Below, piece by piece: positions 15,893 to 25,866 of a stretch of DNA of 64,000 nt. The position numbers were made by a program, and so were the translations under genes. Under the pieces are notes generated by a model, which searched no databases, was not told the origin of the DNA, and saw nothing but the letters and a program-made list of their open reading frames with translations. Source of the stretch: Halomonas lysinitropha (GTDB lineage: Bacteria; Pseudomonadota; Gammaproteobacteria; Pseudomonadales; Halomonadaceae); the NCBI RefSeq assembly GCF_902500215.1, contig NZ_CABVOU010000046.1:188136-252135 (forward strand), read 5' to 3'. The stretch's first letter is position 1. The number at the start of each line of letters is the position of its first letter.

Positions 15893-17131
15893 ATGCTTAG
15901 ACGCCTGCTTCCCCTGCTGATTCTGGCCCTTGGCGTGGCGGTCTTCCTGTGGCTGCGGGCCACCCGGCCTGAAAGCGCCAGCGTCACCCCGGAAGAGCGC
16001 AGTTGGCGGGTCGAGACCCTGAGGGCCGTTCCCGGGCGTCATGCTCCGGCTCTGCCGCTCTATGGCGAGGTGACGGCCCCCGATACGCTCAGGGTCACTG
16101 CCCCACTGGCCGGTCGTATCGCCGAGCGACCGGTTCGTGAAGGCCAGCGAGTCGCCCGCGGAGAGTTGCTTGTGGCCCTGGACGAGGCCGATATCCGTCC
16201 GCCGCTGGAGCAAGCCGAGGCCGAGGTGGCCGATCTCCGGGCGCAGATGGAAAACGAGCGGGTGCGCCATGAAAGTGATCGCGACACCCTGGTACGCGAA
16301 CGTGAACTTCTGGATAACGCCAGCCGCCAGCTGGAACGTACCCGCTCTCTGGTAGAGCGCAACCTGGCCTCCCAGTCCGATCTGGACGCGGCACGCAACG
16401 AGCTGGCGCGGGCTCGGGTGACGGTGGTGGCCAGGGAGCGGGCCATCGCTGAGCATCCCGCGCGCCTTCAGTCCCTCCAGGCGGGCCTGACCCGTGCTCG
16501 GGCTGCCCTGGCCGCCGCGCGTCGTGATGCAGCGCGCAGCCGCGTCGAGGCGCCCTTCGATGGCATTGTTACGCGCATCCGAGTGGCACCAGGCGATCAG
16601 GTAGCCGCCCGCAGCGAACTGCTCAGCGTCTATCCCGAAGTGGGCCTTGAGTTGAGGGCGCGCATTCCCGGGCGTTACCAGGCCGAGCTGCGCCACGCTC
16701 TGGCTGAGGAGAGGCGGCTCGAGGCCACCGGTGACGAGGATGCCCGCTTCGTGCTGGTCGGGCTGGCCGGCGAGAGCGACCCCGCCGGTATCGAGGCCAT
16801 CTTTCGTCTCGAGGCCGGCGGGGCGGGATTGCGACCCGGCAGCCTGTTGGCCGTGTCACTGGTGCGGCCAGCCATCCCCGGCAGCCTCCCGGTTCCAGAG
16901 AGTGCCCTTTATGGCAACGATGGCCTCTACCTGATGAACGACGAAGGCCGAATGCAGCGCCTGATGGTGACCCGTCATGGCGAGGTGGTCCGTGACGATG
17001 GCGAGCGCTGGGCCCTGGTCAGCGGCGAATCGCTGGACGAGGATGACCGAGTGATCATCACTCATCTGCCCAATGCCATCCAGGGGCTGAAGGTCGAGTC
17101 GACTGCATCCGGTGAGGAGACCCCGCCATGA
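15893..17131 (+). CDS. RND efflux periplasmic adaptor (membrane-fusion) subunit
   Basis: A 412-residue HlyD/AcrA-type adaptor. An N-terminal membrane anchor (about 3-22) has no lipobox cysteine, so it is probably held by the uncleaved segment. The first lipoyl half is GRIAERPVREGQRVARGELLVALDE near residue 78. A long helical hairpin rich in E, R and A follows (about 100-205), and then the second lipoyl half in RVEAPFDGIVTRIRVAPGDQV. The C-terminal beta-barrel and proximal domains complete it. It bridges the permease encoded next to an outer-membrane channel not present in this window. The stop overlaps the permease start by 4 nt (ATGA). Confidence 0.9.
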   Translation: MLRRLLPLLILALGVAVFLWLRATRPESASVTPEERSWRVETLRAVPGRHAPALPLYGEVTAPDTLRVTAPLAGRIAERPVREGQRVARGELLVALDEADIRPPLEQAEAEVADLRAQMENERVRHESDRDTLVRERELLDNASRQLERTRSLVERNLASQSDLDAARNELARARVTVVARERAIAEHPARLQSLQAGLTRARAALAAARRDAARSRVEAPFDGIVTRIRVAPGDQVAARSELLSVYPEVGLELRARIPGRYQAELRHALAEERRLEATGDEDARFVLVGLAGESDPAGIEAIFRLEAGGAGLRPGSLLAVSLVRPAIPGSLPVPESALYGNDGLYLMNDEGRMQRLMVTRHGEVVRDDGERWALVSGESLDEDDRVIITHLPNAIQGLKVESTASGEETPP

Positions 17132-20100
17132 GCCGACGGCGCGGTGTGATCGGCTTCTTCGTTCACCACCGGGTCGCTGCCAACCTGATCATGCTGATGA
17201 TGCTGCTGGGTGGGGTGCTGGGTCTGTCACGCATGAACATCCAGTTCTTCCCCTCGTTCGCTCTCGACGTTGTCAGCGTGCGAACGGTCTGGAGTGGTGC
17301 CTCCGCGGAGGACGTCGAGAAGGGCATCACCGTGCCTCTCGAACAGCGCCTGCGCAGCCTCGATGGCCTCAAGCGGATGACGTCCACCTCGGCCCTGGGG
17401 GTGTCCAACATCACCCTGGAGTTCACGGAGGGTAGCGACCCGATTCTGGCGCTGGATGACGCCCGTCAGCGGGTTGATGAGTTCACCAGCCTGCCCGCCG
17501 ATGCCGAGGAACCCAGGGTCACTCGGACCACCCGCTACGAGCCGGTGGCCCGGCTACTGGTGCATGGTGAGGTGAGCCAGGAGGCCCTGCGTCACCTGGC
17601 CAATCGCTATGAGGATGAACTGCTCCAGCGGGGCATCGATCGGGTAGAAATCAGCGGTCTGCCCGAACAGCAGATCAGCATCGAGGTGCCCGCGGAGCGT
17701 CTGCAGGGACTACAGATGAGTCTTGCGGAGATTGCCGAGCGGGTCGAGGGCATGTCCCGGGACCTGCCTGCAGGGTTGCTTGGCCAGCAGGACAGCACCC
17801 GCGAACTACGGGCTGTGGAACAGCGCCGCGACGAGCAAGCCTTCGCCGACCTGCCGGTGATCAGTGGCGAGCGGGTGCAAGTGCGACTGGGCGATATTGC
17901 CACCATCCGCCAGGAGTCCCGCGAGCAGCAGGTGACCTTGAGCCGTGGCGGTCATCCTGCGGTGGAGCTGATGCTGCAGCGAAGCGAGGACGGCAACTCC
18001 CTGGCCGCCGCGGACGTGCTCGAGAGCTGGCTGGCAGAGACTCGTCCTCAGCTGCCACCCAGCGTAGTGCTCGAGGTTCACGACCAGACCTGGCAACTGA
18101 TTGCCGAGCGAATCTGGCTGCTGATCAGCAACGGTCTGGGTGGCCTGGCGCTGGTCCTGCTGCTGCTCTATTTCTTCCTGCCCGCGAGGGTGGCGCTGTG
18201 GGTGGCCATCGGCATTCCCACCGCCTTCATGGCGGCCATGGCGGTATTCTGGGGCATCGGCGGCTCGATCAACATGATATCGCTCTTCGCGCTGATCATG
18301 GCCCTGGGGGTGATCGTCGATGACGCCATCGTGGTAGGCGAGGACGCCGACGCCCACTTCCGCATGGGCGAGCCTGCCCGTCACGCTTCAGAGGGGGCGG
18401 CCCGGCGCATGATCTGGCCGGTGCTGGCCTCGTCGCTGACCACGGTGGCCGCCTTCATGCCGCTGCTCCTGGTGGGTGGCGTGATCGGCAACATCCTCGG
18501 CGATATTCCGGTGATCATGATCTGCGTGCTGGTTGCCTCCCTGCTGGAGTGTTTCGTGGTGCTGCCTGCCCATCTGCGCAATGCGTTCGTGCCGGGCCGT
18601 ACAATCCGGCGCCACCCGCTGTCGCGACCGCGTGAGCGCTTCGAGGTGGCCTTCGAGCGTTTCCGCGAGGGACCCTTCCGGCGCTTCTCGGCACTGACCC
18701 TGCGCCATCGCGCCGCCACTTTGGCCTCGGCCGCTGCGGTGGTGCTCTTCACCCTTGGCCTGCTGGTCGGGGGGCGCCTGGAATTCAACTTCTTTCCCAC
18801 GCCCGAGCCCAACGTCCTCTATGCCAATGCCAGCTTCGTGGCAGGCACCGACAGCGAGCGTGTCGATGATTTATTGGCGCACATGCAGGCGGCGCTGAAC
18901 GAGTCCGAGCAGGCTCTGGGGGGAGATCTGGTCCAGCACGCCGTGACGCGGCACGGGGCGACGCTCGCCAGCGGCATGCAGGCCCGCAGCGGCGACAACG
19001 TCGGCTCGATCATGGTGGAGCTCACCGCCTCCGACGACCGCGACGTGCGCAATGCCGAGTTCATCCGCGCCTGGCGATCGCGCATCGTCGAACCGGCGGG
19101 GCTGGAGAATCTGACCATCAACGAGCGTACCGCGGGCCCGCCGGGCAAGGACGTCAATATCCGCCTGACCGGAGAGGAGGCGGGTGATCTCAAGGCCGCC
19201 GCCGAGTCGCTCTCCCGTTCGCTGCGCGAACTGCCCGGCGTGCTCGACACCGAGGACGACATGCCTTGGGGGCGTGAGCAGCTGATCTACCGGGTCAACG
19301 CCCAGGGTCAGGCCCTGGGACTGACCACCGCCGATCTCGGTCGCCAGCTCAGGGATGCCTTCGACGGCCGGCTGGTGCAGATCTATCAGGATGGCGCCGA
19401 CGAGATCGAAGTACGGGTGCTGCTGCCACGGGCGCAGCGCGAGCGGCTCTCGACCCTGTCGCGTCTCGCCCTGCGCGTTCCTGACGGGCGCTTCGTGCCC
19501 CTCGACCAGGTCGTGGCCCTGGACTATCGCCAGGGCTTCGAGGCGTTGCGCCATGCCGATGGCCGACTGGCCGTGGAGGTGACCGCGGAGCTCGATACCG
19601 AGACGACCTCTGCAGAGCGCGTGCTCGATGCCGTATCCGCGGAGGTATTGCCGACCCTTGCCACCACGCACCGCCTGCGCTACAGCTTCGAAGGCCGCGC
19701 TGCCGACCAGCGCGAGACCTTCGCCGACATGCGTACCGGGCTGCTGATCGGTCTGGGACTGATGTACGTGGTGCTGGCCTGGGTCTTCGCCTCGTGGAGC
19801 CTGCCATTGATCGTCATGGCGATCATCCCGCTGGCACTGGTCGGGGCTCTGCTGGGACACTGGATGCTGGGTCTCAACCTGACCATGCTCTCGCTATTCG
19901 GGCTCTTCGGCCTCTCGGGCATCGTGGTGAACAACGCCATCATCCTGGTGGCGTTCTACCGCCACCAGCGTCATCAGGGGCTGGACATCGAGGCGGCGCT
20001 CAACGAGGCGGTGGTGCAGCGCATGCGCGCCGTACTGCTCACCTCGTTGACCACCATCGGCGGGCTCATGCCGCTACTCTTCGAGACCTCGCTGCAGGCG

Positions 20101-20217
20101 CAGTTCCTGATCCCCATGGCAGTCTCCATCGCCTTCGGCCTGGCCTTCTCAACCCTGCTGGTGCTCGCGGTGACCCCGGTGCTGCTGAGCTTCCTGGAGC
20201 ACCTGCGAGAGCGATGA
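17128..20217 (+). CDS. RND efflux transporter permease
   Basis: A 1029-residue inner-membrane proton antiporter of the HAE/AcrB superfamily. It shows the standard plan: a membrane helix near residue 15-35, a first large periplasmic loop (about 40-330), a membrane block, a second loop (about 560-860) and a final membrane block. The proton-relay acidic pair lies in ALGVIVDDAIVVGED in TM4. The length is standard for the family. The divergence of the loop regions from AcrB-type pumps and the associated adaptor suggest one of the many uncharacterised environmental RND pumps, and the substrate cannot be read from sequence. No outer-membrane factor follows; the next gene, phaC, is convergent. Confidence 0.92.
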   Translation: MSRRRGVIGFFVHHRVAANLIMLMMLLGGVLGLSRMNIQFFPSFALDVVSVRTVWSGASAEDVEKGITVPLEQRLRSLDGLKRMTSTSALGVSNITLEFTEGSDPILALDDARQRVDEFTSLPADAEEPRVTRTTRYEPVARLLVHGEVSQEALRHLANRYEDELLQRGIDRVEISGLPEQQISIEVPAERLQGLQMSLAEIAERVEGMSRDLPAGLLGQQDSTRELRAVEQRRDEQAFADLPVISGERVQVRLGDIATIRQESREQQVTLSRGGHPAVELMLQRSEDGNSLAAADVLESWLAETRPQLPPSVVLEVHDQTWQLIAERIWLLISNGLGGLALVLLLLYFFLPARVALWVAIGIPTAFMAAMAVFWGIGGSINMISLFALIMALGVIVDDAIVVGEDADAHFRMGEPARHASEGAARRMIWPVLASSLTTVAAFMPLLLVGGVIGNILGDIPVIMICVLVASLLECFVVLPAHLRNAFVPGRTIRRHPLSRPRERFEVAFERFREGPFRRFSALTLRHRAATLASAAAVVLFTLGLLVGGRLEFNFFPTPEPNVLYANASFVAGTDSERVDDLLAHMQAALNESEQALGGDLVQHAVTRHGATLASGMQARSGDNVGSIMVELTASDDRDVRNAEFIRAWRSRIVEPAGLENLTINERTAGPPGKDVNIRLTGEEAGDLKAAAESLSRSLRELPGVLDTEDDMPWGREQLIYRVNAQGQALGLTTADLGRQLRDAFDGRLVQIYQDGADEIEVRVLLPRAQRERLSTLSRLALRVPDGRFVPLDQVVALDYRQGFEALRHADGRLAVEVTAELDTETTSAERVLDAVSAEVLPTLATTHRLRYSFEGRAADQRETFADMRTGLLIGLGLMYVVLAWVFASWSLPLIVMAIIPLALVGALLGHWMLGLNLTMLSLFGLFGLSGIVVNNAIILVAFYRHQRHQGLDIEAALNEAVVQRMRAVLLTSLTTIGGLMPLLFETSLQAQFLIPMAVSIAFGLAFSTLLVLAVTPVLLSFLEHLRER

Positions 20218-20270
20218 GCCTGTTACCGGCCACCCTCCGCCATCGTCCTCTTCGGCCTGGTGCCTCTGGT

Positions 20271-22139
20271 CTACTGCTGGAGCACATAGTGGCCCGGTGC
20301 GTCCTCCAGGGGGGTATGGCCGGTTTCGGCAGCACCCATCGGCGGCGGGGGTGTTTCGCCGCTGGAGTGTTCGAGAAGCCAGCGATGCCATTCCGGCCAC
20401 CAGGAACCCTGCCGTTCGGGTACCTTCTCGTGCCAGGTCTCGGGCGCTACATAGGAGGCATCGGCGTGCTTGTCGGCGATCTGATAGACATGCTTGCGCT
20501 TGCCAGGCTCGCTGATGACGCCGGCGTTGTGGCCGCCGCTGGTCAGCGTGAAGGTGACGTTCGTGTCGGTCAGCAGATGAATCTTGTAGACGGACTTCCA
20601 GGGGGCGATGTGATCGGTGCGCGTGCCGACGGCGAAGATCGGCACCTTGATATCGCTCAGCACTACCGAGAAGTCGTCCACGAAATAGTCCCCCTTGGCC
20701 AGGGCGTTCTCGAGGTAGAGCCGTTCCAGGTATTCCGAGTGCATCCGGTAGGTCATTCGAGTGGAGTCGGTACTCCACGCCATCAGGTCGAACATGGGTA
20801 GCGTTTCTCCCATCAGGTAGGACTTCACGAAGGCCGACCACAGGAGATCATTGGAGCGCAGAAAAACGAAGGTGCCGCGCATCTGCCACTTGTCCAGATA
20901 GCCCTGGTGCCACATCAGGTCCTGGAGAAAGCTCACCTGGCTCTCGTCGATGAACAGTTCCAGTTCACCAGCCTCCTCGAAATCTGTCTCGGAAGCGAAG
21001 AGGGTCAGCGAGGCAAGGCGCTCGTCACCATCGCGTGCCATGGCGGCTGCCGCAATCGACAGCAGCGTGCCTCCCAGACAGTAGCCGACACCGTGAATCT
21101 TGCGGTCGGGAACCACCGCATTGACGACCTCGAGGGCTTCCATGATGCCCAGCTTGCGATAGTCCTCCATTCCCAGGTCGCGATCCTCGGCGTCCGGGTT
21201 CTTCCATGACACCATTAAGACGGTATACCCCTGCGCCACCAGCCAGCGCACCAGGGAGTTGTGTGGCGAGAGATCCAGGATGTAGTACTTCATGATCCAG
21301 GCGGGAATGACCAGCAGGGGTTCGCTTTTCACAGTGTCCGTTGTCGGGGAATACTGAATGAGTTCCATCAGGCGGTTGCGATAGATGACCTTGCCGGGCG
21401 TCACCGCCACCGTCTCGCCGGGTCGAAACGTCTCGGCTCCCACCGGCGGCTCATGCATCATCATGCGACGCGCGTCTTCGAGGAAGTGCATGTAGCCGTC
21501 GATGAAGTTCCTGCCGCCGGTCTCGAGGGTACGTCTAGCGACGTTGGGATTGGTCAGGGGCGAGTTGGTCGGCGCGAAACCATCGAGAAGCTGGCGTATC
21601 GTGAATTTCACGATGTCTTCGTGGTGGGGGTCCACGCCATCCACGCCCGTCGAGGCCCTGTTCCACCACTGTTGGGTCAGCAAAAAGGACTGGGAAAAGA
21701 CGTTATAAGGCCATTTCTGCCACTCCTCCCCCGCAAAGCGGTCGTCATGGGGGAGCGGTTCGACACAGGGTTTGCATTCCTCTTCGTTCATCGAATGCGG
21801 CAGGAAACCCCACAGGCGGCTCATCTCGTGTCCCATCTCCTCGATGAGTTGGGCCTGCTTGCCCGGCGAAATGCTCAGATGCCAGGTCCAGTCGCTGAAG
21901 GCCTGCATGATGGCAATCGGTGACACCCCGCCGGTCAGCCTGCCCAGGCTGGCATGAGCCATGCGGTCGGTAGTGGCATGGAGGTCACCCTTCCCTTCGG
22001 CTTCCCGTTCTCCGCCGCTCAAGGCGTGTCGGTGTCGCCACTGGGGAGGGGTCCATTTATCCGGTTGTGGTGCCAGAGGACGTTCGGGAGGAGTTGATCC
22101 ATCCCGTGGGATGTCGTCGCTTTGGTCGATGTCCTGCAT
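20271..22139 (-). CDS. phaC: Class I poly(3-hydroxyalkanoate) synthase
   Basis: A 622-residue cytoplasmic enzyme that polymerises 3-hydroxyacyl-CoA into PHA. The lipase-like box GYCLGG carries the nucleophile Cys354. The catalytic Asp509 lies in TRTDHIAPW and His537 in SGGHNAGVI, giving the complete triad in the expected order. The N-terminal domain includes the conserved WPYNVFSQSFLL and PAWIMKYYILDL segments. Length (about 590-620) and the absence of a partner PhaE/PhaR gene fit class I. GGAGGA precedes the ATG. No phasin, phaA or phaB is adjacent, so the PHA genes are dispersed in this genome. Confidence 0.95.
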   Translation of the reverse strand: MQDIDQSDDIPRDGSTPPERPLAPQPDKWTPPQWRHRHALSGGEREAEGKGDLHATTDRMAHASLGRLTGGVSPIAIMQAFSDWTWHLSISPGKQAQLIEEMGHEMSRLWGFLPHSMNEEECKPCVEPLPHDDRFAGEEWQKWPYNVFSQSFLLTQQWWNRASTGVDGVDPHHEDIVKFTIRQLLDGFAPTNSPLTNPNVARRTLETGGRNFIDGYMHFLEDARRMMMHEPPVGAETFRPGETVAVTPGKVIYRNRLMELIQYSPTTDTVKSEPLLVIPAWIMKYYILDLSPHNSLVRWLVAQGYTVLMVSWKNPDAEDRDLGMEDYRKLGIMEALEVVNAVVPDRKIHGVGYCLGGTLLSIAAAAMARDGDERLASLTLFASETDFEEAGELELFIDESQVSFLQDLMWHQGYLDKWQMRGTFVFLRSNDLLWSAFVKSYLMGETLPMFDLMAWSTDSTRMTYRMHSEYLERLYLENALAKGDYFVDDFSVVLSDIKVPIFAVGTRTDHIAPWKSVYKIHLLTDTNVTFTLTSGGHNAGVISEPGKRKHVYQIADKHADASYVAPETWHEKVPERQGSWWPEWHRWLLEHSSGETPPPPMGAAETGHTPLEDAPGHYVLQQ

Positions 22140-22337
22140 ACTTTTCCTCCTCGATCGAGTGATATCGGCAGAGGTGCTTCCGGCTGGCTACCCAGGTGAT
22201 GGCCCTTAGTGTAGGTCACGCCTGGCAGGCATGGCCCCGAGAAATGGGGGCCCTTGAAGTCGGGGGCACCCGACGCCACTAGAGAGTGTCATGTAGTAGG
22301 GTGTCATACCGACCCCTTGGCACGACAAGGAGATTTC

Positions 22338-23147
22338 ATGAGCATCCCGACATTGCCCAACCCCGGCCTCGGTACCTTCCGCCTTCAAGGGGACACCTTG
22401 AAGCGTGTGATCCACGATGCCCTGGCGTTGGGATTTCGCCACATCGACACCGCCCAGATGTACGACAATGAGCAGGACGTCGGCGCGGCCATCGCCGAAA
22501 GCCAGGTGCCGCGCGAGGCGCTCTTCGTCACTACCAAGGTGTGGCATGATCGGCTGGAGCCCGCCTCCTTCAAGGCCAGCGTTGAGGAGAGCCTGGAGAA
22601 GCTCGGTACCGACTACGTCGACCTGCTGTTGATCCACTGGCCCTCGCCGGATGACGCCGTGCCCATGGCCGACTACCTGACGGCCCTGCGCGAGGTGCAG
22701 CAGGCGGGGAAGGCACGCCACATCGGAGTCTCCAATTTCACCATCGCTCAGGTCGATCGGGCCCTCGAGATCCTCGGCCCGGAGACGCTGCTGACCAATC
22801 AGATCGAGGTGCACCCCTTCCTGCAGAATCGTGCCGTGGTCGAACATTGCCAGGCACGCGGCCTGACCGTGACCGGCTACATGCCGCTGGCTGTGGGCAA
22901 GGTGCTGAAGGACGAGACGCTGAAGGCTATTGCCGAGGCCCATGGTGTCACCTCCGCCCAGGTCGTTCTAGCCTGGACCCGGTCGCGTGGCGTGGTGGCC
23001 ATCCCGTCGTCCACTCGGCGCGAGCATCTGGCGGCCAACCTGGCGGCTGACGACCTCACCCTAGGCGATGACGAGATCGAGGCGATCGCCAGGTTGGACC
23101 GCGACGAGCGTATCGCCGATCCCGACTTTGCTCCTGACTGGGATTGA
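22338..23147 (+). CDS. dkgB: Aldo/keto reductase (2,5-diketo-D-gluconate reductase B-like)
   Basis: A 269-residue NADPH-dependent AKR with a TIM-barrel fold. The catalytic tetrad is visible as Asp and Tyr in HIDTAQMYDNE, Lys in VTTKVWHD and His in LLIHWPSP. The cofactor loop is VAIPSSTRREHLAANL. It reduces ketones and aldehydes such as methylglyoxal or 2,5-diketogluconate. ATG 22338 with AAGGAG is the clear start; the ORF extends further upstream without support. The DkgB label reflects length and motif pattern; the physiological substrate is uncertain. Confidence 0.88.
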   Translation: MSIPTLPNPGLGTFRLQGDTLKRVIHDALALGFRHIDTAQMYDNEQDVGAAIAESQVPREALFVTTKVWHDRLEPASFKASVEESLEKLGTDYVDLLLIHWPSPDDAVPMADYLTALREVQQAGKARHIGVSNFTIAQVDRALEILGPETLLTNQIEVHPFLQNRAVVEHCQARGLTVTGYMPLAVGKVLKDETLKAIAEAHGVTSAQVVLAWTRSRGVVAIPSSTRREHLAANLAADDLTLGDDEIEAIARLDRDERIADPDFAPDWD

Positions 23148-23309
23148 GCTTTGCCCATCGCCTGAAGAAGTCGGCCTCGTCACCACGGGGCCTGGGGTGG
23201 ATTGCCATGATCGTGCCGGGTCTGGGGCAGGGTGCAGAGCCACGGCCTGTCGCGGTATCATGGACATCTTTTCGAGTTCCCATTCGAGTCCTGACCAGGC
23301 ACCGCATTG

Positions 23310-24899
23310 ATGTCAAACCCCACCCTGGCCCGTGAAGTCGGGCTGCGTAGAACCTTCGCGATCATCTCGCACCCTGACGCCGGCAAGACCACCATCACCG
23401 AGAAGATGCTGCTGTTCGGCAACGCCATCCAGATGGCCGGCTCGGTGAAGAGCAAGCGCAACGACCGCCATGCCACCTCCGACTGGATGAAGATGGAGCA
23501 GGAGCGTGGCATCTCGGTGACGACCTCGGTGATGCAGTTCCCCTATGGCGGGCGCATCGTCAACCTGCTCGACACGCCCGGCCACGAGGACTTCTCCGAG
23601 GATACCTACCGCACCCTGACCGCGGTGGATTCGGCGCTGATGGTGATCGACGGCGCCAAGGGCGTCGAGGCGCGGACCATCAAGCTGATGGACGTGTGTC
23701 GTCTGCGCACCACGCCGATCCTTACCTTCATCAACAAGATGGATCGCGACGTCCGCGATCCCGTCGAGGTGATGGACGAGGTCGAGGAGGTTCTTAACAT
23801 CCAGTGTGCTCCGATGACCTGGCCGATCGGCATGGGCCGTCACTTCAAGGGTGTCTATCACCTCCACAACGATGTCATCCATCTCTACACCCAAGGGCAG
23901 GGCAGTCAGATTCCCGACGACCGGCGCATCGAGGGACTCGACAATCCCGAAGTGGACGCCGTGCTCGGCGAGGAGCAGGCCGAGGAGCTGCGCATGGAGG
24001 TGGAACTGGTGCGCGGTGCTTCCCACGAATTCGACCATGAAGCCTATCTGCGGGGCGAGCTGTCGCCGGTCTACTTCGGCACCGCCATGGGCAATTTCGG
24101 GGTACGCGAGATGATGGACGGCTTCGTCGAGTACGCGCCGCCACCCCAGCCGCGAGAGACCGACACTCGTATCGTGGAACCCGAGGACGAGCGGCTTACC
24201 GGCTTCGTGTTCAAGATCCAGGCCAACATGGATCCCAATCACCGTGACCGTATCGCCTTCCTTCGTGTCTGTTCGGGCAAGTACGAGAAGAACATGAAGA
24301 TGCGCCATGTGCGTATCGGCAAGGACGTCAAGATCGCTGACGCGCTGACCTTCATGGCCTCGGACCGCTCCCAGGTCGAGGAAGCCTGGCCCGGCGACAT
24401 CATCGGCCTGCATAATCACGGCACCATCCAGATCGGCGATACCTTCACCCAGGGTGAGGACATGCGCTTCACCGGCATTCCGCACTTCGCCCCGGAACTC
24501 TTCAAGCGCGTGCGCCTCAAGGATCCGCTGAAGATGAAGGCGCTGCAGAAGGGCCTGCAGCAGCTTTCCGAGGAGGGGGCCACCCAGGTCTTCATGCCGC
24601 TGGACAACAACGACCTGATTCTCGGTGCCGTGGGTACGCTGCAGTTCGATGTGGTCGCCCATCGCCTCAAGGAGGAGTACAAGGTTGACTGTGTCTACGA
24701 AGGCGTAAACGTCAACACCGCCCGCTGGATCTACAGCACCGATGCCAAGAAGCTCGATGAGTTCAAGCGCAAGGCCAGTGCCAACCTGGCCATCGACGGC
24801 GGCGGCTACCTGACCTACATTGCGCCGACCCGGGTCAACCTGCAGATGACCCAGGAGCGCTGGCCGGAAATTCGCTTCCAGCCGACCCGTGAACACTGA
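23310..24899 (+). CDS. prfC: Peptide chain release factor 3
   Basis: A 529-residue translational GTPase that removes RF1 and RF2 from the ribosome after termination. G1 is SHPDAGKTT near residue 17, the switch segment is [15 protein letters not shown]3 is [12 protein letters not shown] and G4 is NKMDRD. The domain II and III regions and the C-terminus ending [15 protein letters not shown] are typical of RF3. The start is ATG 23310, with a TTG codon just before it in frame. The minus strand over this gene is also open for 527 codons, which is a codon-bias shadow. Confidence 0.96.
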   Translation: MSNPTLAREVGLRRTFAIISHPDAGKTTITEKMLLFGNAIQMAGSVKSKRNDRHATSDWMKMEQERGISVTTSVMQFPYGGRIVNLLDTPGHEDFSEDTYRTLTAVDSALMVIDGAKGVEARTIKLMDVCRLRTTPILTFINKMDRDVRDPVEVMDEVEEVLNIQCAPMTWPIGMGRHFKGVYHLHNDVIHLYTQGQGSQIPDDRRIEGLDNPEVDAVLGEEQAEELRMEVELVRGASHEFDHEAYLRGELSPVYFGTAMGNFGVREMMDGFVEYAPPPQPRETDTRIVEPEDERLTGFVFKIQANMDPNHRDRIAFLRVCSGKYEKNMKMRHVRIGKDVKIADALTFMASDRSQVEEAWPGDIIGLHNHGTIQIGDTFTQGEDMRFTGIPHFAPELFKRVRLKDPLKMKALQKGLQQLSEEGATQVFMPLDNNDLILGAVGTLQFDVVAHRLKEEYKVDCVYEGVNVNTARWIYSTDAKKLDEFKRKASANLAIDGGGYLTYIAPTRVNLQMTQERWPEIRFQPTREH

Positions 24900-25101
24900 G
24901 ACATTGCCAACAAGTCGTCGGATCGCTCGGGGCTGATCCGGCGGCGGGCCTTCGAGGAGGCGCTGTGAACCCTTCCCTGGGCGCTACCGATGCCATCCTT
25001 GGCATAGGACCTCCTCTTCGACCCGCCCCCGGCGCCCCCTCGCTTCAAGCACTCAGCAAAGGTGACTTTGCCTTGCTTCTTGTTCCTTGCTCCTCGTTAC
25101 T
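24900..25101. other. prfC-tatD intergenic spacer with hairpin
   Basis: A 202-nt spacer without a gene. It contains a 6-bp hairpin ATGCCA-TCCT-TGGCAT (24990-25005) that may end prfC transcripts, although no T run follows. A GAGGAGG/CCTCCTC pair flanks it (about 24954-24960 and 25010-25016). The spacer ends in the heptad repeat that abuts the tatD start codon. Confidence 0.5.
25072..25099. repeat. Degenerate heptanucleotide repeat abutting the tatD start
   Basis: Four consecutive 7-mers, CTTGCTT, CTTGTTC, CTTGCTC and CTCGTTA, end 2 nt before the tatD ATG. The pattern is the CTTGYTY type and is related in flavour to the CTTGGCCG array at 13785. Because it fills the space where a ribosome-binding site should be, tatD has no purine-rich Shine-Dalgarno sequence. 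Confidence 0.7.
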
Positions 25102-25866
25102 ATGCTGATCGATGCCCACTGCCATCTGGACTTCCCCGACTTCGATGCCGACCGCGAGGCGGTGATCGCGCGTGCGAGGGCAGAGGGTGTGGGTCATTTC
25201 GTGGTGCCGGGTACCACGCGGAAGCGCTGGCCGGATGTGCTGGCGCTGGGCGAGCGCGACGACGTCAGCGTCTGTCTGGGGCTGCACCCCTACTTCATGG
25301 ATGAGCATCACGACGCGGATCTCGAGGCACTGGAGGAAGCGCTGGACGCCAATCCCGGAGTCGTAGCGGTGGGGGAGTGTGGCATCGATGCACGTATAGA
25401 GAAGAGCTGGAACGCCCAATGGCACACTTTCGATGCCCAGCTGCGAATCGCCAAGGCGCGCCAACTGCCCGTGGTGATCCACTGCGTGCAGGCCAACGAC
25501 AAGGTAGCCAAGCGCCTGCGCCAGCTCGACCTTCCCGTTGGCGGGCTGATCCATGCCTTCGCCGGCTCACCGGAGCAGGCACAGAAGTTCCTCGACCTTG
25601 GCTTCGTGCTGGGGCTCGGCGGAGCGGTCACCCATGATCGGGCGAAGCGGCTTCACCGGGCGGTGAAGTCGTTGCCCGACGACGGCTATGTGCTGGAGAC
25701 CGACAGTCCCGACATGCCGCTGGCTGGCCACCAGGGCCAGCGCAACGAGCCGGTGAACGTCGCCGAGGTATGCAGGGTGGTGGCTGAAATCCGCGACCAG
25801 TCGTCGGAGCGGGTGGCGGCGGACAGCACCGCCACCGCTCGTCGACTGTTCCCGTTACTCGTCTGA
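25102..25866 (+). CDS. TatD-family metal-dependent hydrolase
   Basis: A 254-residue TIM-barrel amidohydrolase-type nuclease. Metal ligands are visible in MLIDAHCHLD (H-x-H), VGECGID (Glu), PVVIHCVQAND (His), GLIHAFAGS (His) and LETDSPDMPL (Asp). Family members are 3'-5' DNases or related phosphoesterases. ATG 25102 gives the canonical N-terminus; the upstream TTG start at 25087 lies inside the heptad repeat. The initiation region lacks a Shine-Dalgarno sequence. The last 12 nt overlap the convergent WG-repeat gene. Confidence 0.9.
   Translation: MLIDAHCHLDFPDFDADREAVIARARAEGVGHFVVPGTTRKRWPDVLALGERDDVSVCLGLHPYFMDEHHDADLEALEEALDANPGVVAVGECGIDARIEKSWNAQWHTFDAQLRIAKARQLPVVIHCVQANDKVAKRLRQLDLPVGGLIHAFAGSPEQAQKFLDLGFVLGLGGAVTHDRAKRLHRAVKSLPDDGYVLETDSPDMPLAGHQGQRNEPVNVAEVCRVVAEIRDQSSERVAADSTATARRLFPLLV

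Noticed and set aside
22233..22252. GGCCCC/GGGGCC hairpin upstream of the aldo-keto reductase
   Set aside because: A 6-bp stem in GC-rich DNA with no T run and no positional logic; too weak to call as a terminator or operator.
23313..24896. A 527-codon minus-strand open frame covering all of prfC
   Set aside because: It mirrors the RF3 codons exactly, has no recognisable fold and lacks its own initiation site. It is a codon-bias artefact.
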